Assembly (NCBI RefSeq): GCF_963678635.1
Contig: NC_087062.1
Coordinates: 69,288,223 to 69,352,222, forward strand
Direction of reading: 5' to 3'
From: Symsagittifera roscoffensis
Lineage: Eukaryota; Xenacoelomorpha; Acoela; Convolutidae
DNA: 64,000 nucleotides
Shown: one piece after another, positions 1 to 9,872 of the stretch
Position numbering within the stretch: position 1 is the first letter of the stretch
Layout of the letters: the number at the start of each line of letters is the position of its first letter
Program-made: the position numbers and the translations under genes
Notes under the pieces: model-generated
The model's database searches: none
Told to the model about the DNA's origin: nothing
Seen by the model: the letters and a program-made list of their open reading frames with translations, nothing else

Positions 1-59
1 TGTTTTCCGAGATGTGACAATTTCAACGATTTTTCAGCTTTTTTTCAAGTTAATTGAAT

Positions 60-400
60 TAAAAAAACTAACCGATCTTGAAATTTTCAACCCTAATGGT
101 GGAGTTCTGTCAGGGTACATTCAGGGGCTACGGTCAGTGTACAAATCTGGCAGTTAACTTTTACTGTTCAGTTCTTTTTTAGTTTCCGAAATATACTTTT
201 TTTTTTTTTTTTCAAATACTTTTTCAAAAAAACTTAGATTTAAAAGCAACTAATAGAAGTTGAAATTTTTAACCCCCCTATGTCAGTGAAGAGTATAGGG
301 TAGTAAATCTGGCCTCTAATTTCATCTGCTCATCTCATTCCGGTTTCGAAGATATGGCTTTTTATATGAAATAGAATCCCCTCATAGATGAGCCCAGATT
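60..400. repeat. Dispersed dimeric repeat, copy 1
   Basis: Two related stretches of about 110-130 bases (74-196 and 254-357) follow one another. Both begin with a 'GAAATTTT-AACCC' segment, then a GTCAG-containing segment, a 'CTGCTCA'-like segment and end in 'TTTCCGAAATAT/TTTCGAAGATAT'. The same paired arrangement recurs at 21430-21725. I see no protein-coding potential. This looks like an old dispersed element of unknown class. Confidence 0.45.
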
Positions 401-654
401 ATCTTCACAGTCGCATTAGATATCGCTGTTTTAGTACATGATAAGGAAGTTTTTTCTACCTTGAACGAGCTATTTGAAGCACCGTTGGTGCGAGTCATGC
501 GCTAGTTTTTACTAAATATGGCTTGATGCTTTCCATTTTAATACATGCAAAAGTAAGTTTTTTATATGTCAAAGTATTACTTTTTGTATTCGGTGGCTGA
601 ATGGCATTGGCATTTTATTAACATATGTAGCTGCTTTGTTCCTGACTAGTCGTT

Positions 655-830
655 TGTTAAGCCTGCGTAGCTGAGTAGTTACTGCGCGAGACTCAAAATC
701 TTTTGATTGCAGTAGATCCCTCTCGAATCCTAGACCTAGCCGAATTTTTGTCAATTCGAGGCTTATTTATATTTTTTCTTATTGTACTTTCTAGGGCTGC
801 TTTTTGTGTTCTTGCTAGTGTTTGTTTTTC
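655..830 (+). mobile_element. tRNA-derived SINE (family A), diverged copy
   Basis: The copy has a degenerate box A ('TAGCTGAGTAG'), a box B-like 'CTCGAATCC', and then the family A body: 'AATTCGAGGCTTATTT', 'AGGGCTGCTTTTTGTG' and 'CTAGTGTTTG'. The order matches the better copy at 1224-1425. The 3' tail is truncated. Confidence 0.6.
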
Positions 831-1223
831 GTGTTCTTGATACTGTGTATTATTCAAACTGATCTTAGGAACCTTTAAAGTAAAAAGTACACAGTGTTAC
901 ATAAATCTGGATATGGTTTCGATTATAGTTGCTTGCGTTTTGCACGAGCTTCTCATTGGCGATTAATATATGGGTTTTGACTTTCTGAAAATATCACAAG
1001 CCATCAGCCTCTCTGAATTGATTTCGGTCTTTTTGTTTATCTTGACACTTGCGCGCATGCTAGCGGTAGTTTTTGAGTACAAACTTTCCTTTTTTTTAAA
1101 ACCTAACTTGCAAATAAAAGTGTTAATTGAAGGTGTTCACTTAAATGGAAATATCAGTGTAGCTCTAAAATTGACTTGCTTCTGCTCTCTGCTTCATTTG
1201 CGGCTAGTATTTTTCACTATTTA

Positions 1224-1425
1224 AGCGTCCGTGGCTGAATGGTTAGTGTGTAACACTAGTAATATCTAGGTCGAAGTAGGTCATAGGTTCGAATCCGAGA
1301 CGTAGCCGATTTTTATTTACTAATTCGAGGCTTATTCATTTTTTCTTGTTCAACTTATAGAGCTGCTTTTTGACGTGCTCTCGCTAGTGTTTCCGAAACG
1401 AAGCATCGCCGCTGTGTCAAAACGT
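1224..1425 (+). mobile_element. tRNA-derived SINE (family A), good copy
   Basis: The head shows pol III box A 'TGGCTGAATGG' and an exact box B 'GGTTCGAATCC', spaced as in a tRNA with a long variable arm (Ser/Leu-like). The body continues with 'AATTCGAGGCTTATT', 'ATAGAGCTGCTTTTTG', 'CTCGCTAGTGTTT' and a tail near 'GAAGCATCGCCGCTGTG'. Other copies lie at 655, 13008, 20480 and 53400, and inside every unit of the 31-46 kb array. It sits in the downstream end of the MULE remnant on the opposite strand. Confidence 0.75.
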
Positions 1426-2054
1426 GCGATGAGCTTGAAAAGGATTTGTGCGATAAAAATTTATTTAAGCTGCCATTCCATGTCTCCAATGCATCATTTG
1501 TGCGAGATTCTCCGCTGAGACCGATTAAAAGCGTTCCAATCACTAACGTCAAGTTTCTTCATGATCCGTTTTTCTTGACAGGCACCACTATAAAGGTACA
1601 GCATCAATATAAAGTAGGAACGAATGCTGAGCAAATAGTTTTTTTTACTTTTTGGCGAAAATTATCGTCCATGTACTTGCGCGAAAAGCCTAGTTTTTGT
1701 ATATTGCGGCAAACAGTCTGGCCTAAGTGGAAAAAAGAGAATTTAACCTCGTTGTCAGGCTGCGTTTTCTTTGTCGTTACGAACAGCAGCATCAAATTTC
1801 ATTGTAACTTTTTTCCCAAATGCTATAATGCCGGTAAGTTTTGGATAGGTGTTTTGAATCTTGTTGTGCAGCAGAGCGTACACCAAGTGTAAAGTGTGTT
1901 TTCGATAACTTTTTTGAACACCTGTAAAATCTTCAATTTCCGATCTGCTTTCATTAGATTTGCCATTAGCAAGCGTTATCAAATCGGAGAAACTTTTTTT
2001 CGGGTTAACAACTAGTTTATCAGAATCACTTGAACCATTTAACTTTTGGTTCAT
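1355..2054 (-). pseudogene. Broken MULE-type transposase remnant
   Basis: Three overlapping minus-strand frames carry consecutive pieces of a Mutator-like transposase. The first (2054 to 1755) contains 'HLVYALLHNKIQNTY', the usual 'PLVYALLPNKTQETY' region. The second (1795 to 1604) contains 'FFHLGQTVCRNIQKLGF' followed by 'FRQKVKK' and 'AFVP', the conserved cysteine/histidine block. The third (1552 to 1355) contains 'RTNDALETWNGSLNKF', the 'RTNNxxEgWH' tail. The pieces are in the correct order but need at least two frame changes, and the first catalytic region (ADGTFK) is not seen upstream. It is a dead copy, cut at its 3' end by a SINE. The same protein family makes up the 31-51 kb array. 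The family call is firm from motif order; the exact subfamily is not known. Confidence 0.75.
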
Positions 2055-2059
2055 AAGAA

Positions 2060-2907
2060 ATCAAAAGTCAGACTTTTTTCGGGCATGTCGTGAAGAAATA
2101 ACCCATCTGGCTAGAAAGATAAAGGTCAATGGTGCCACTCCGGTCAGAACCTGTTTTTTTGTACGTGTAAATTGTCCGCTCATCAAAAAAATTTTGTCGG
2201 AACTCTGTTTGCTTTTTGTCGGCTTGGTTTTCGAAGTACCAAATGTTTAAAATTTAGGCTTTTTTTAACTAAAATTTTAAGAAAATTAGTGTCAGTGTAT
2301 TTGGTTTTTCTGCAAGTAATTGGGTTCCAAGAAGTTTTGTCTATTTTTCGCTGTTTTTTGATTTTTATCATGTTTCTTAGAAGGATTCGGAAAGTGTTTT
2401 CTTTACAAATTCCAGGAGTATTCTGCGCACTTGAAACTTTTAAGTACTGTGTGAGTTTTCTCCGAGTTAGATTTTTATTCAGCCACTATGCTAAAATTGG
2501 TTTTATAAGATTCTTTGGTTTTATAAGATTTGGTTTTATAAGATTATATCGTATTAGGTTACTTTTGGCTCTGTTAAACTGATTTGTTTCATGTGATTTT
2601 GGAAGGAACCAATTATAAGTCGTCTAAATAAATTTTTGATGTTTTGCCGCTTGTGAAAAAACCTTGTGCACACATTTAAAACTTCATATTTGTCTGAATA
2701 GTCTTAGGGCAAAGTGTCTCACTCATTATGACTGAATAGCCTTTAATATGCACTGGGTAAATAGTGACCTCGGGTCATTAAAAGATCAAGCAAGAATAAA
2801 TGTTTTCGCAGTCATTTGGTTGATCTCTTGATCTTACTGAACGTTCGCAAATCTGAAATTTAAATGGCTAATAGGTTTGTCTTGTTTTGGTTTGTTCTCA
2901 TTTAGTT
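2060..2907. other. No gene seen; short TTTTATAAGA repeat
   Basis: I see no supportable gene here; long open frames are low-complexity T-rich sequence. At 2498-2547 the motif GGTTTTATAAGATT is repeated three times in tandem at 16-21-base spacing. Confidence 0.5.
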
Positions 2908-2916
2908 ATCGTAGTT

Positions 2917-3333
2917 GGGGAGGGTTCTCATGCTTGAAGGACCGAATGCTTGAAAACTTTCAACCAATCAAAATCGCTAAGCGTTCCTATTGGCTAAATG
3001 CCTTTCTCACAAAATCGAAGTCAATACTAACAGAAAATGTTTTAAATCACTGGAAAATAATCAAAAATATTACAAATTGCGGGTTAAAACCGCAATACTA
3101 TTCAGATAAACATCCAGATTTATGAGTTCAAGTTCATAAGAATTTTTCAATCTTGAAAAGTCATCTGCTTATTATCTTATCGATCAGTATTAACACTAAT
3201 GGCCTGGATTTATTTTCTGACTTTGAGATTTTCACGATTTACTTTAAGATTTTGAATACTCAATTCTGATTGGCTGAAAGTAAACTAAAATTAATTTCAA
3301 GCATTCGGTCCTTCAAGCATGAGGGACGCCACC
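2917..3333. mobile_element. MITE with 29-bp perfect TIR core and 9-bp TSD
   Basis: The two ends are inverted copies: both contain 'CTCATGCTTGAAGGACCG' followed by 'AATGCTTGAAA' (29 identical bases), and both begin with GG. The element is 417 bp and has no coding capacity. The 9-bp sequence ATCGTAGTT occurs immediately outside both ends (2908-2916 and 3334-3342), a perfect target-site duplication. A 9-bp duplication is usual for Mutator-like elements, so a non-autonomous MULE derivative is the likeliest class. Confidence 0.85.
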
Positions 3334-3524
3334 ATCGTAGTTCGGTGGAACTAATTATCGTATAAAGCAGCTGTGAACTGATTCGCCGAACACCATCTGG
3401 AAGATTAACTTTGGGTGCTTTAGATGTTTTGTCGCATATTATTTTGTTATGTGAGACTCAGTATCTCACTAAGGTCTGAAATATTTTCATTATCAGCTGA
3501 GTATCAGCAGTTATTGTTCTTCAG

Positions 3525-3697
3525 GTGGAGTGTACACTTCTAGTTTGGACTGTGTGATGAAGAGTTTTTCTGCTGAAGGTGTTTTGGGACTCTACAAGGG
3601 CTTCATCCCCAACTGGATGCGCATTGGACCTCATACCATAGTAACCTTCCTCATTTTCGAACAGTTGCGAAGTATAGTTGGAATGCGACCAGTCTAG
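3525..3697 (+). CDS. Mitochondrial carrier (SLC25 family), terminal exon
   Basis: This exon encodes the C-terminal end of a mitochondrial inner-membrane solute carrier. After a 'TTCAG' acceptor, it reads through 'SAEGVLGLYKGFIPNWMRIG' and 'PHTIVTFLIFEQLR' to a TAG stop. The 'EGxxxLYKGFxPxWxRxGPHT' pattern is the matrix helix plus sixth transmembrane helix of the third repeat, and 'R(I/L)GPHT' favours the dicarboxylate/oxoglutarate/SLC25A34-35 branch over ADP/ATP carriers. The first base of the split codon comes from an upstream exon, which I could not find between 1 and 3500, so the gene probably begins outside the window or has a long intron. Substrate cannot be assigned from one exon. A processed fragment is a less likely alternative because the acceptor looks intact. 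Confidence 0.75.
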
Positions 3698-3699
3698 CA

Positions 3700-4079
3700 A
3701 ACTTGCTTGAAAAGTGACATCTATCTGCTATCCCTGTCCACGGACCAATTTTAATTGCTGTAAGTTTTTGTTTCGGTTGGCACTGAACTAAAATATTTAT
3801 ACACGAAAGAAAGGAACAAAATACAAGCTGTTCATCACTTTTATTTGATTACCGTTGTAGTGCTACTGCTCGTGAATTAAATGCTTTTTTCTGGTTAAAT
3901 TTCAGGACTAAATTATTTTAATAACCACATTTGATATGTACATTTGATTTATATAATGAGCTATTCATATCAACGAAAATCGTCTTGAAAAATAGAAATT
4001 GAACCATTACGAGGCCAAACTGTGCACTGGATAGGAGTGCAATTTTGTCTGTATGTTCCTGGATTCCAGAGACAAGTCT
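3700..4079. other. 3' flank of carrier exon, nothing recognised
   Basis: This is probably the carrier's 3' untranslated region grading into intergenic sequence. I see no clear AATAAA close to the stop and no other gene. Confidence 0.4.
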
Positions 4080-4480
4080 CAAAATATGTTCCAAACTGTA
4101 AGTGGATTCCACAAACAACATTTCAGTGGATTCCGCATACGTATACCTGTAACGTAAAGTTTGTCGGCACATTTGTTTTGTTGCGGATTCCGCATTAAGC
4201 AAATATAGCTAGTTGTTCTGGATTCCGCAACTGTATGTGGATTCCGCAAAATGTACGTAGAATCCGCAAATGTAAGTGGAATCCGCAAAATTTGTATGCG
4301 GAATCCGCAAATGTAAGCGGATTCCGCAAATTGTAAGTGGATTCCTCATTTTTGTTTATTACTGAACTTGCATATGAACAATTAAAAACTAGAGGTGGAA
4401 AATTTGATTTATTATCTATAGGAACGCGCAATTTGAACGCAAAAGGACATCCATTTGTCAGCGGAATCCACAAACCAATC
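4080..4480. repeat. Minisatellite of GGATTCCGCAAATGTAAGT
   Basis: A unit of about 19-23 bases built on 'GGATTCCGCAAATGTAAGT' recurs about ten times, with GGATTCC and GGAATCC variants. The most regular part is 4215-4350. Long frames on the minus strand in this stretch arise only because the unit lacks stops. Confidence 0.75.
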
Positions 4481-4584
4481 TTAAAACATTGGTTAACTAT
4501 GCGGATGTCAAATCTTTCGTTTTGGTTTGAAATGGCTGTTCAGGGTTTGAAATGACAATTCATGTTTGAAATGGGGGCAGTTAA

Positions 4585-4865
4585 GTCACTCATCAGTATT
4601 TGAGATGAGATGGTTTAGTTATGCGTAAGAAATCATCATCAGTATTTGAGATGAGATGGTTCAGTTTGAAATGACAGCTAAGTCACTCATCACTATTTGA
4701 GATGAGATGGTTCAGAAATTATCATCGCACTCATCAGTATTTGAGATGAGATGGTTCAGTTGGCTCAGAAATTATCATCGCACTCATCAGTATTTGAGAT
4801 GAGATGGCTCAGTTGGTTCAGAAATTATCATCGCACTCATCAGCATTTGAGACGAGATATAGGAC
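4585..4865. repeat. Six-copy tandem repeat, 44-53 bp unit
   Basis: The motif CATCAGTATTTGAGATGAGA starts at about 4591, 4636, 4688, 4732, 4785 and 4838. Spacing alternates between 44-45 and 52-53 bases because 'TTGGCTCAG/TTGGTTCAG' is present or absent between units. Confidence 0.8.
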
Positions 4866-4991
4866 GGCTCGATTGTATTTTTTGAAAGCTGAACTGAAAT
4901 GTCCTCTGAAAACCTCGTTTAATTAAAACTGAAAAGAAAAACTTATACAAGCCGTAACTAAAAATACAGCGCGAAAAGTAAAATATTGTTT

Positions 4992-6479
4992 TTAAATATT
5001 GTTGAGCAATTGGACCAGTTTTTGTTTTTTTTCTGAATCCTTTTCCTCGAAACCTCCACTTTCGACAAAACGTCTGTATTGTCTTAATGGCTCACTGTGG
5101 TATTCGTAGTCTGGTGTTTTTGTTGAAATATTTGTCTGCTCGGCTGTTTTGGCTGTTTCTGAATCCTTTCCCTTGAAAATTCCTCCTTCGACAAAGCGTC
5201 GTTGTTGTCTTAATGGCTCACTATGGTATTCGTAGTCTGGTGTGTTCGCTGAAATTTTCTCCAGATAAGGTTTGCGTTTACCTCTGTTATTGAATTTAAT
5301 TTACTCTTTCCTCAACTTTGTACTCGAATCGTTTGACGTGTTTGGATTCTGATGTTTGAGCGTATTTAAAATAAAAGCTTTCACAGAGTCAAGTGGAGTA
5401 TCTTTATCCGGACAAACGAAGGGTGTAATACTTCCGAACTGCAGACTCGAAATAAATCAATTATTTCGTCAGCTGAAGAGTGCGAAGAATAACAGCACCG
5501 AATGGTTCTCTCAGACACTGCTTTAACCAATCTCCCAGGCATTATCTCGTTTTTAGTGAAGAAAAAACATTGCAGTTGGAGTGATTGTAAGCACTTCTGT
5601 TTTGGGATTCCCGGCTTGCAAGGCAATTTTAAGTTCGCAGACGCATACAACGGCTTGCAGAAATGGATATTGGTACTTTCGCCATCTAAGGTGAGCCAAT
5701 TTTGAATCGACGGAACAAATTTGTACAGTTTATACTGACATAATGAAACATGAACTTTAGTGTTGAATCTAAGTGCAAGCGCTTTCATTAAAAACTCATA
5801 ACCGTAGCGAGTTTTATTACAAAAATCGACCACATATTTTGAATTGAACAGAGCCATGCGGACACGGCGTGAAAGATGGCTGAAAGACAGCTCTCCCTAC
5901 AAGGTATGAAATTGGAATCTGATTTGCAAAACGTTGTGTTGATGTAAATATGATCAAAATTATGAACAGCAGCTTCTTGTAGTTGATGTAAATATTATCA
6001 AAATTATGAACAGCAGCTTCTTGTAAATTGTCGAAAAGATGATTGATTCGCTTCGTATGACGAACTTGCCATCTGAAATCGCCAGTAAAAAGGACAGATT
6101 TTTCTTTGGAAACTAGTAGGAACATTACTGAACCTGGACAGTGACCTGCAGGAATAAGAGTGACAGTTAGCGTATGAGTCTCGTCCCCTTCCAAAGAAAC
6201 ATTCAATGTTGTCTCATTATCTGAATCCAGATGTACTATAAATGGAGTTAAATGAACACAAAGCGGCAATGCACTCAACAAAGCAGCCGAAACTCTATGA
6301 CAATAAATTTTCGAGTTATAATGTTTTAACTTTTCGATGAGCTCAGGCTCATTAAGGCCCACCATGTGATCTGTATGACAGTGCGAAAGAAAATAAACCG
6401 TAGATTTGAGGTTCTCACCATTGAAGCGATCAATTGAAACCCCAGGAAATTCTGATATTGGACCGGCAAATTCTGACAT
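4992..6479 (-). pseudogene. DCLRE1C: Artemis (DCLRE1C) nuclease, intronless broken copy
   Basis: Artemis is the metallo-beta-lactamase/beta-CASP nuclease that opens hairpins and trims ends in non-homologous end joining. The copy starts with 'MSEF' at 6479 and keeps 'SIDRF', the metal motif 'LSHCHTDH', 'PAGHCPGSVMF' and 'FTGDFR'. A 44-bp tandem duplication (5939-6026) then shifts the frame. The next frame holds 'INTTFC', where families normally have 'LDTTFC', so an acidic active-site residue is Asn. A second shift near 5855 leads into 'YGYEFL', 'TKVHV' and 'YSSHSS'; a third lies near 5420; an in-frame stop follows near 5307. Beyond it the frame stays open to 4992 and contains two copies of a 42-residue repeat. 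No introns are seen across about 1.5 kb although neighbouring genes are split. A processed or decayed copy is most likely; assembly errors are the alternative. No poly(A) tract or target duplication was found. Confidence 0.85.
5033..5250 (-). repeat. 126-bp coding tandem repeat in the Artemis tail
   Basis: Two copies 126 bases apart (exactly 42 codons) encode 'PDYEYHSEPLRQ' followed by 'RRFVE' and 'KDSE'. The frame is preserved across both copies, which suggests the duplication arose while the sequence still coded for protein. Confidence 0.7.
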
Positions 6480-6579
6480 AATTATAGAAGGGAAAAGGAG
6501 GTATGAACAGTGAGTTAATAAAATGAGGATTGAAGATAAATTTCTAAAGTTTTTAAGAAAGGAGAAGACCACCACATTT

Positions 6580-6950
6580 CGATCGCCATGAGCCCGTTTT
6601 GAGTGTAAGCATCTATCCTTGGTTAATTTATACAGCCAAAATTTTAATCATTTGGGCGCATAATTAAGATTACACGAGTGGATTCGAAAAACAATAACAA
6701 TTAGCTTTAGTGGAGCCAATTTTCTCAAGTCAAAAAGAAATACTTGGGAATTTTAATTCCATAACTATGATTTATAATTTGAAATTTATCTAGCTTAAAC
6801 TACTTTGTAGCACCAATAAAATAAGCAGTAAAGTTAATCAGATGAGGCAATAGAGATAACTATGAGGCAATAAAGTAAAAGATAACTAAATCTACAGTTT
6901 TAGATCGAGAAAGAAACAGATGTTGATTGACTGTAATTCAGTGACTCTGA
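6580..6950. other. No feature seen
   Basis: AT-rich sequence upstream of the Artemis copy. I see no exon, promoter motif or repeat that I can support. Confidence 0.4.
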
Positions 6951-6956
6951 TAATCA

Positions 6957-8060
6957 TACTGATAAAATGAGGGTCTTAGAGAGGAATCTGACTGAGCTTT
7001 TGATGTAGCATTTGATGTAGCACCAGAGACGGCGATTTGAGACGGAAACAGAGCTGTGCAATTGCGTACTAAGGTCGATTGTTTGCACTAAAAAACAGTT
7101 TTCTAATAAACTGGTCATAGAACAATTTAGTAATATGTTTTGATGTTTGAGATTTTGAAACATACTGATAATCTGATGGGGTGGGCGATATGACTCTGTG
7201 GATGATGAGGCATACTGAGACGCACTACGGCGGCATTTGCACTAAAAAACAGTTTTCTAATAAAAATCTAGTCATAAATTGTTTTAGTAATATGTTTGAG
7301 ATTTGAGCTTTTGAAACTTACTGATAATCTGATGGGGTTGGCGATATGACTCTATGGTTGATGCGGCATATACTGAGACGCACTACGGCGGCATTTGCAC
7401 TAAAAACAGTTTTCTTAAAAAATGTAGTCATAAATTCTTTTAGTAATGTATTTGAGATTTGAGCTTTTGAAACTTACTGATAATCTGATGGGGTAGGCGA
7501 TATGACTCTATGGCTGATGAGGCATATACTGAGACGCACTGCGCGGTATTTGCACTAAAAATAGTTTTCTAATAAACTAGTCGTAAACCATTTTAGTTAT
7601 ATAGTTTGAAGTTTGAGATTTTGAAACATACTGATAATCTGATGGGGTAAGCGATATGACTCTATGGTTGATGCGGCATATACTGAGACGCACTACGGCG
7701 GCATTTGCACTTAAAACAGTTTTCTTAAAAAATCTAGTCATAAATTCTTTTAGTAATGTATTTGAGATTTGAGCTTTTGAAACTTACTGATAATCTGATG
7801 GGGTAGGCGATATGACTCTATGGTTGATGCGGCATATACTGAGACGCACTACGGCGGCATTTGCACTAAAAACAGTTTTCTTAAAAAATGTAGTCATAAA
7901 TTCTTTTAGTAATGTATTTGAGATTTGAGCTTTTGAAACTTACTGATAATCTGATGGGGTAGGCGATATGACTCTATGGCTGATGAGGCATATACTGAGA
8001 CGCAGGCGGCATTTGCACTAAAAACAGTTGTCTAATAAACTAGTCATAAACCGTTTTAAT
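6957..8060. repeat. 156-bp satellite, six regular copies plus degenerate ends
   Basis: The anchor 'ACTGATAATCTGATGGGG' occurs at 7164, 7320, 7476, 7630, 7786 and 7942, giving periods of 156, 156, 154, 156 and 156. Each unit contains 'GCGATATGACTCTATGG', 'GAGACGCACTACGGCGGC' and 'TTTGCACTAAAAACAG'. Copies two to six are more alike than the first; a decayed copy precedes 7164 and a truncated one ends near 8060. No reading frame persists across units. Confidence 0.9.
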
Positions 8061-8061
8061 A

Positions 8062-9385
8062 ATTTATTTTGAGATTTTGAACCTTCACGATGAGTTTAAT
8101 GAGATGCAATTTTTTCCAGCTCACAGAAATTTGTGAGATACAGGTAGGAACGCACAAAGTGACTTTTTTCAAATTAGGTTTGAAAAAATCGAAAAATCAA
8201 TCCTGCACATCATTTTTTCAATAAAGTTAAGCATTCTGCTCTACAAAACAATGATTTAGGATGCTAATCACGGTAACGTACAGACAAAATTGGAGAGTTC
8301 TGAATTTTTGCGGAGCGACTGAAACTTAGATAATGCATTTCACTTGCGAAAAGTGACAAATATTCTTCTCAAGTAGATGAAAATACCTGCAAATATTGTA
8401 AAATTAGTTTTAAAACAAACTCGTTTGTTTGTAGCAATTGTCAGTATTTTTAAAGTTTTGAATATTTTTTCAGTTTTTCAATTTTTCCATGCTTTCTTCT
8501 GTAGCTCTTGACAAAAAGTTGTTTCTCTAACATTGACAAACACATATTTGCTAGTGTAAAAAAACCCGTGGATTTCAGAAAGTAGCATGGATATCTTGCA
8601 TTGATTTTGCAAGATTTCGACCAGAAAGCCAGGTTACATGGATATTCTTTGATCTTGGCTCATATTTAATAACACTATTACATGAAGGAGGATTGTAAGA
8701 TGTTTTTTCAGGAAAGTCTTCTCGCTCAAATGTGATTTTTGATTTCTTTCTAGGTTCACTTCAATTCCTTTGATATAAGAACGGCAAACTTCACTCTCGA
8801 ACAGCAAAAGTGTTACGGTCACAAAAAGGTGAATGAAATCGTATTTCAAAAATGGAATTTTGTCTGATTTCTCAGCGAAATTTTAAATTGTTTACTGATC
8901 CAGTTTTTTCTAAATGGGATAATGTTTTTAAAAAATGCCAATCACAAAAATTTTTTGAAATTCAAAACGCTGCTTAAACGTGATTGTTTTTTCTTCGAAT
9001 TTTGAAAATTTCTCAAGTCTCAATTGCCTCTTTATGAATGCGTTCTATCGATAGTATTATATTGATAATAGTGCACAACCCAAACAAATGCGAAATAGTT
9101 ATTTTTGATTCGTTTAGTTTGTAAAATGTCCTTTATATAAGATATCCTTTGCAGTTTGGTAGAAATCAAGTTTTATTACTACTTTCCGGTTATATAGTGA
9201 TCATGCATTAATGATTCAATATATTTTCAAATCAACTTGTTTTAGAATATACTCAGAGCAGGATTTTTATCTCCTAAATAGAGGGAAGAATGTCGATAAC
9301 AGGAATGACAATGATGCTACTTACACAAGGTATTCTACTCATTATAATTGTTCTGTAAGAACTTTCGGAGTCTAATTTTAGGTAT
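8062..9385. other. No gene recognised
   Basis: About 1.3 kb of AT-rich sequence. The longest minus frame (8849 to 8634) has no recognisable motif or splice support, so I do not call it. Confidence 0.4.
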
Positions 9386-9387
9386 TT

Positions 9388-9673
9388 TCAAATATTTTCG
9401 TCATCTCTCGTCTCTTTTTCAACTTTTTTCGACTTTGCGGGAGTTGAGTTCTCTTTTATTCCAAGGGTTTCATCTTCAGTGTGAGTGTAACTTCCGACGT
9501 ATGGGATCCGGTCGCCCTGGAATTCTCGCACGTATTCCAGACCCTGATGAACTTTCATGCACTTGAGGAATCCCTTTCTCTCGAAGCCCCCCTTGCGTCG
9601 GCTGCTGCCGCCCTGGGCCTCTTCAGACTGTTGCACCAATCGTTCTATCTTTTTATGACGTCGTGATGTAACG
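9388..9673 (-). CDS. Unidentified charged terminal exon
   Basis: A plausible acceptor ('TTCCTCAG') precedes an open minus-strand stretch of about 94 codons ending in TGA. It is much richer in GC than its surroundings, as expected for coding sequence here. The peptide is highly charged: 'RRHKKIERLVQQSEEAQG' near its start, then 'RKGGFERKGFLKCMKV', 'EFQGDRIPYVGSY' and a lysine/glutamate-rich tail ending 'RDDENI'. I recognise no family. It lies downstream of the channel gene on the same strand, so it may be the end of a neighbouring gene whose other exons I missed. The opposite strand also has a 61-codon frame (9481-9666), which I treat as a shadow. The evidence is composition, splice signal and length only. 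Confidence 0.4.
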
Positions 9674-9872
9674 CTGAGGAACCATATCTAAACACGTTTT
9701 TTTTTTCATTTAGAGCTATGAAAATGTTTAAGTCCATGTTGCCGCTTCAAAATAAGCTTTTCTCAAAGACGAATAATTTTTTGTTGTAATTTCAATAAAT
9801 TTTTAAATCTAATTTTACTTCACATTGTTTATTCACAAGAAATTCTCTAAATATTTAGGGCTTGTCTGTCAG

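Noticed and set aside
1224-1310. Functional tRNA gene
   Set aside because: Boxes A and B are good, but acceptor and anticodon arms do not pair properly and the SINE body follows; many copies exist in the window.
1446-1892. 148-codon plus-strand ORF
   Set aside because: It is antisense to the MULE remnant, whose motifs on the minus strand are unmistakable.
2172-2582. 136-codon plus-strand ORF
   Set aside because: Its hydrophobic, Phe/Leu-rich peptide is what T-rich DNA gives by chance, and it ends in the TTTTATAAGA repeat.
4079-4473. Three overlapping minus-strand ORFs with NPLTFADS/IPLTF words
   Set aside because: They are translations of the GGATTCCGC minisatellite in successive frames.
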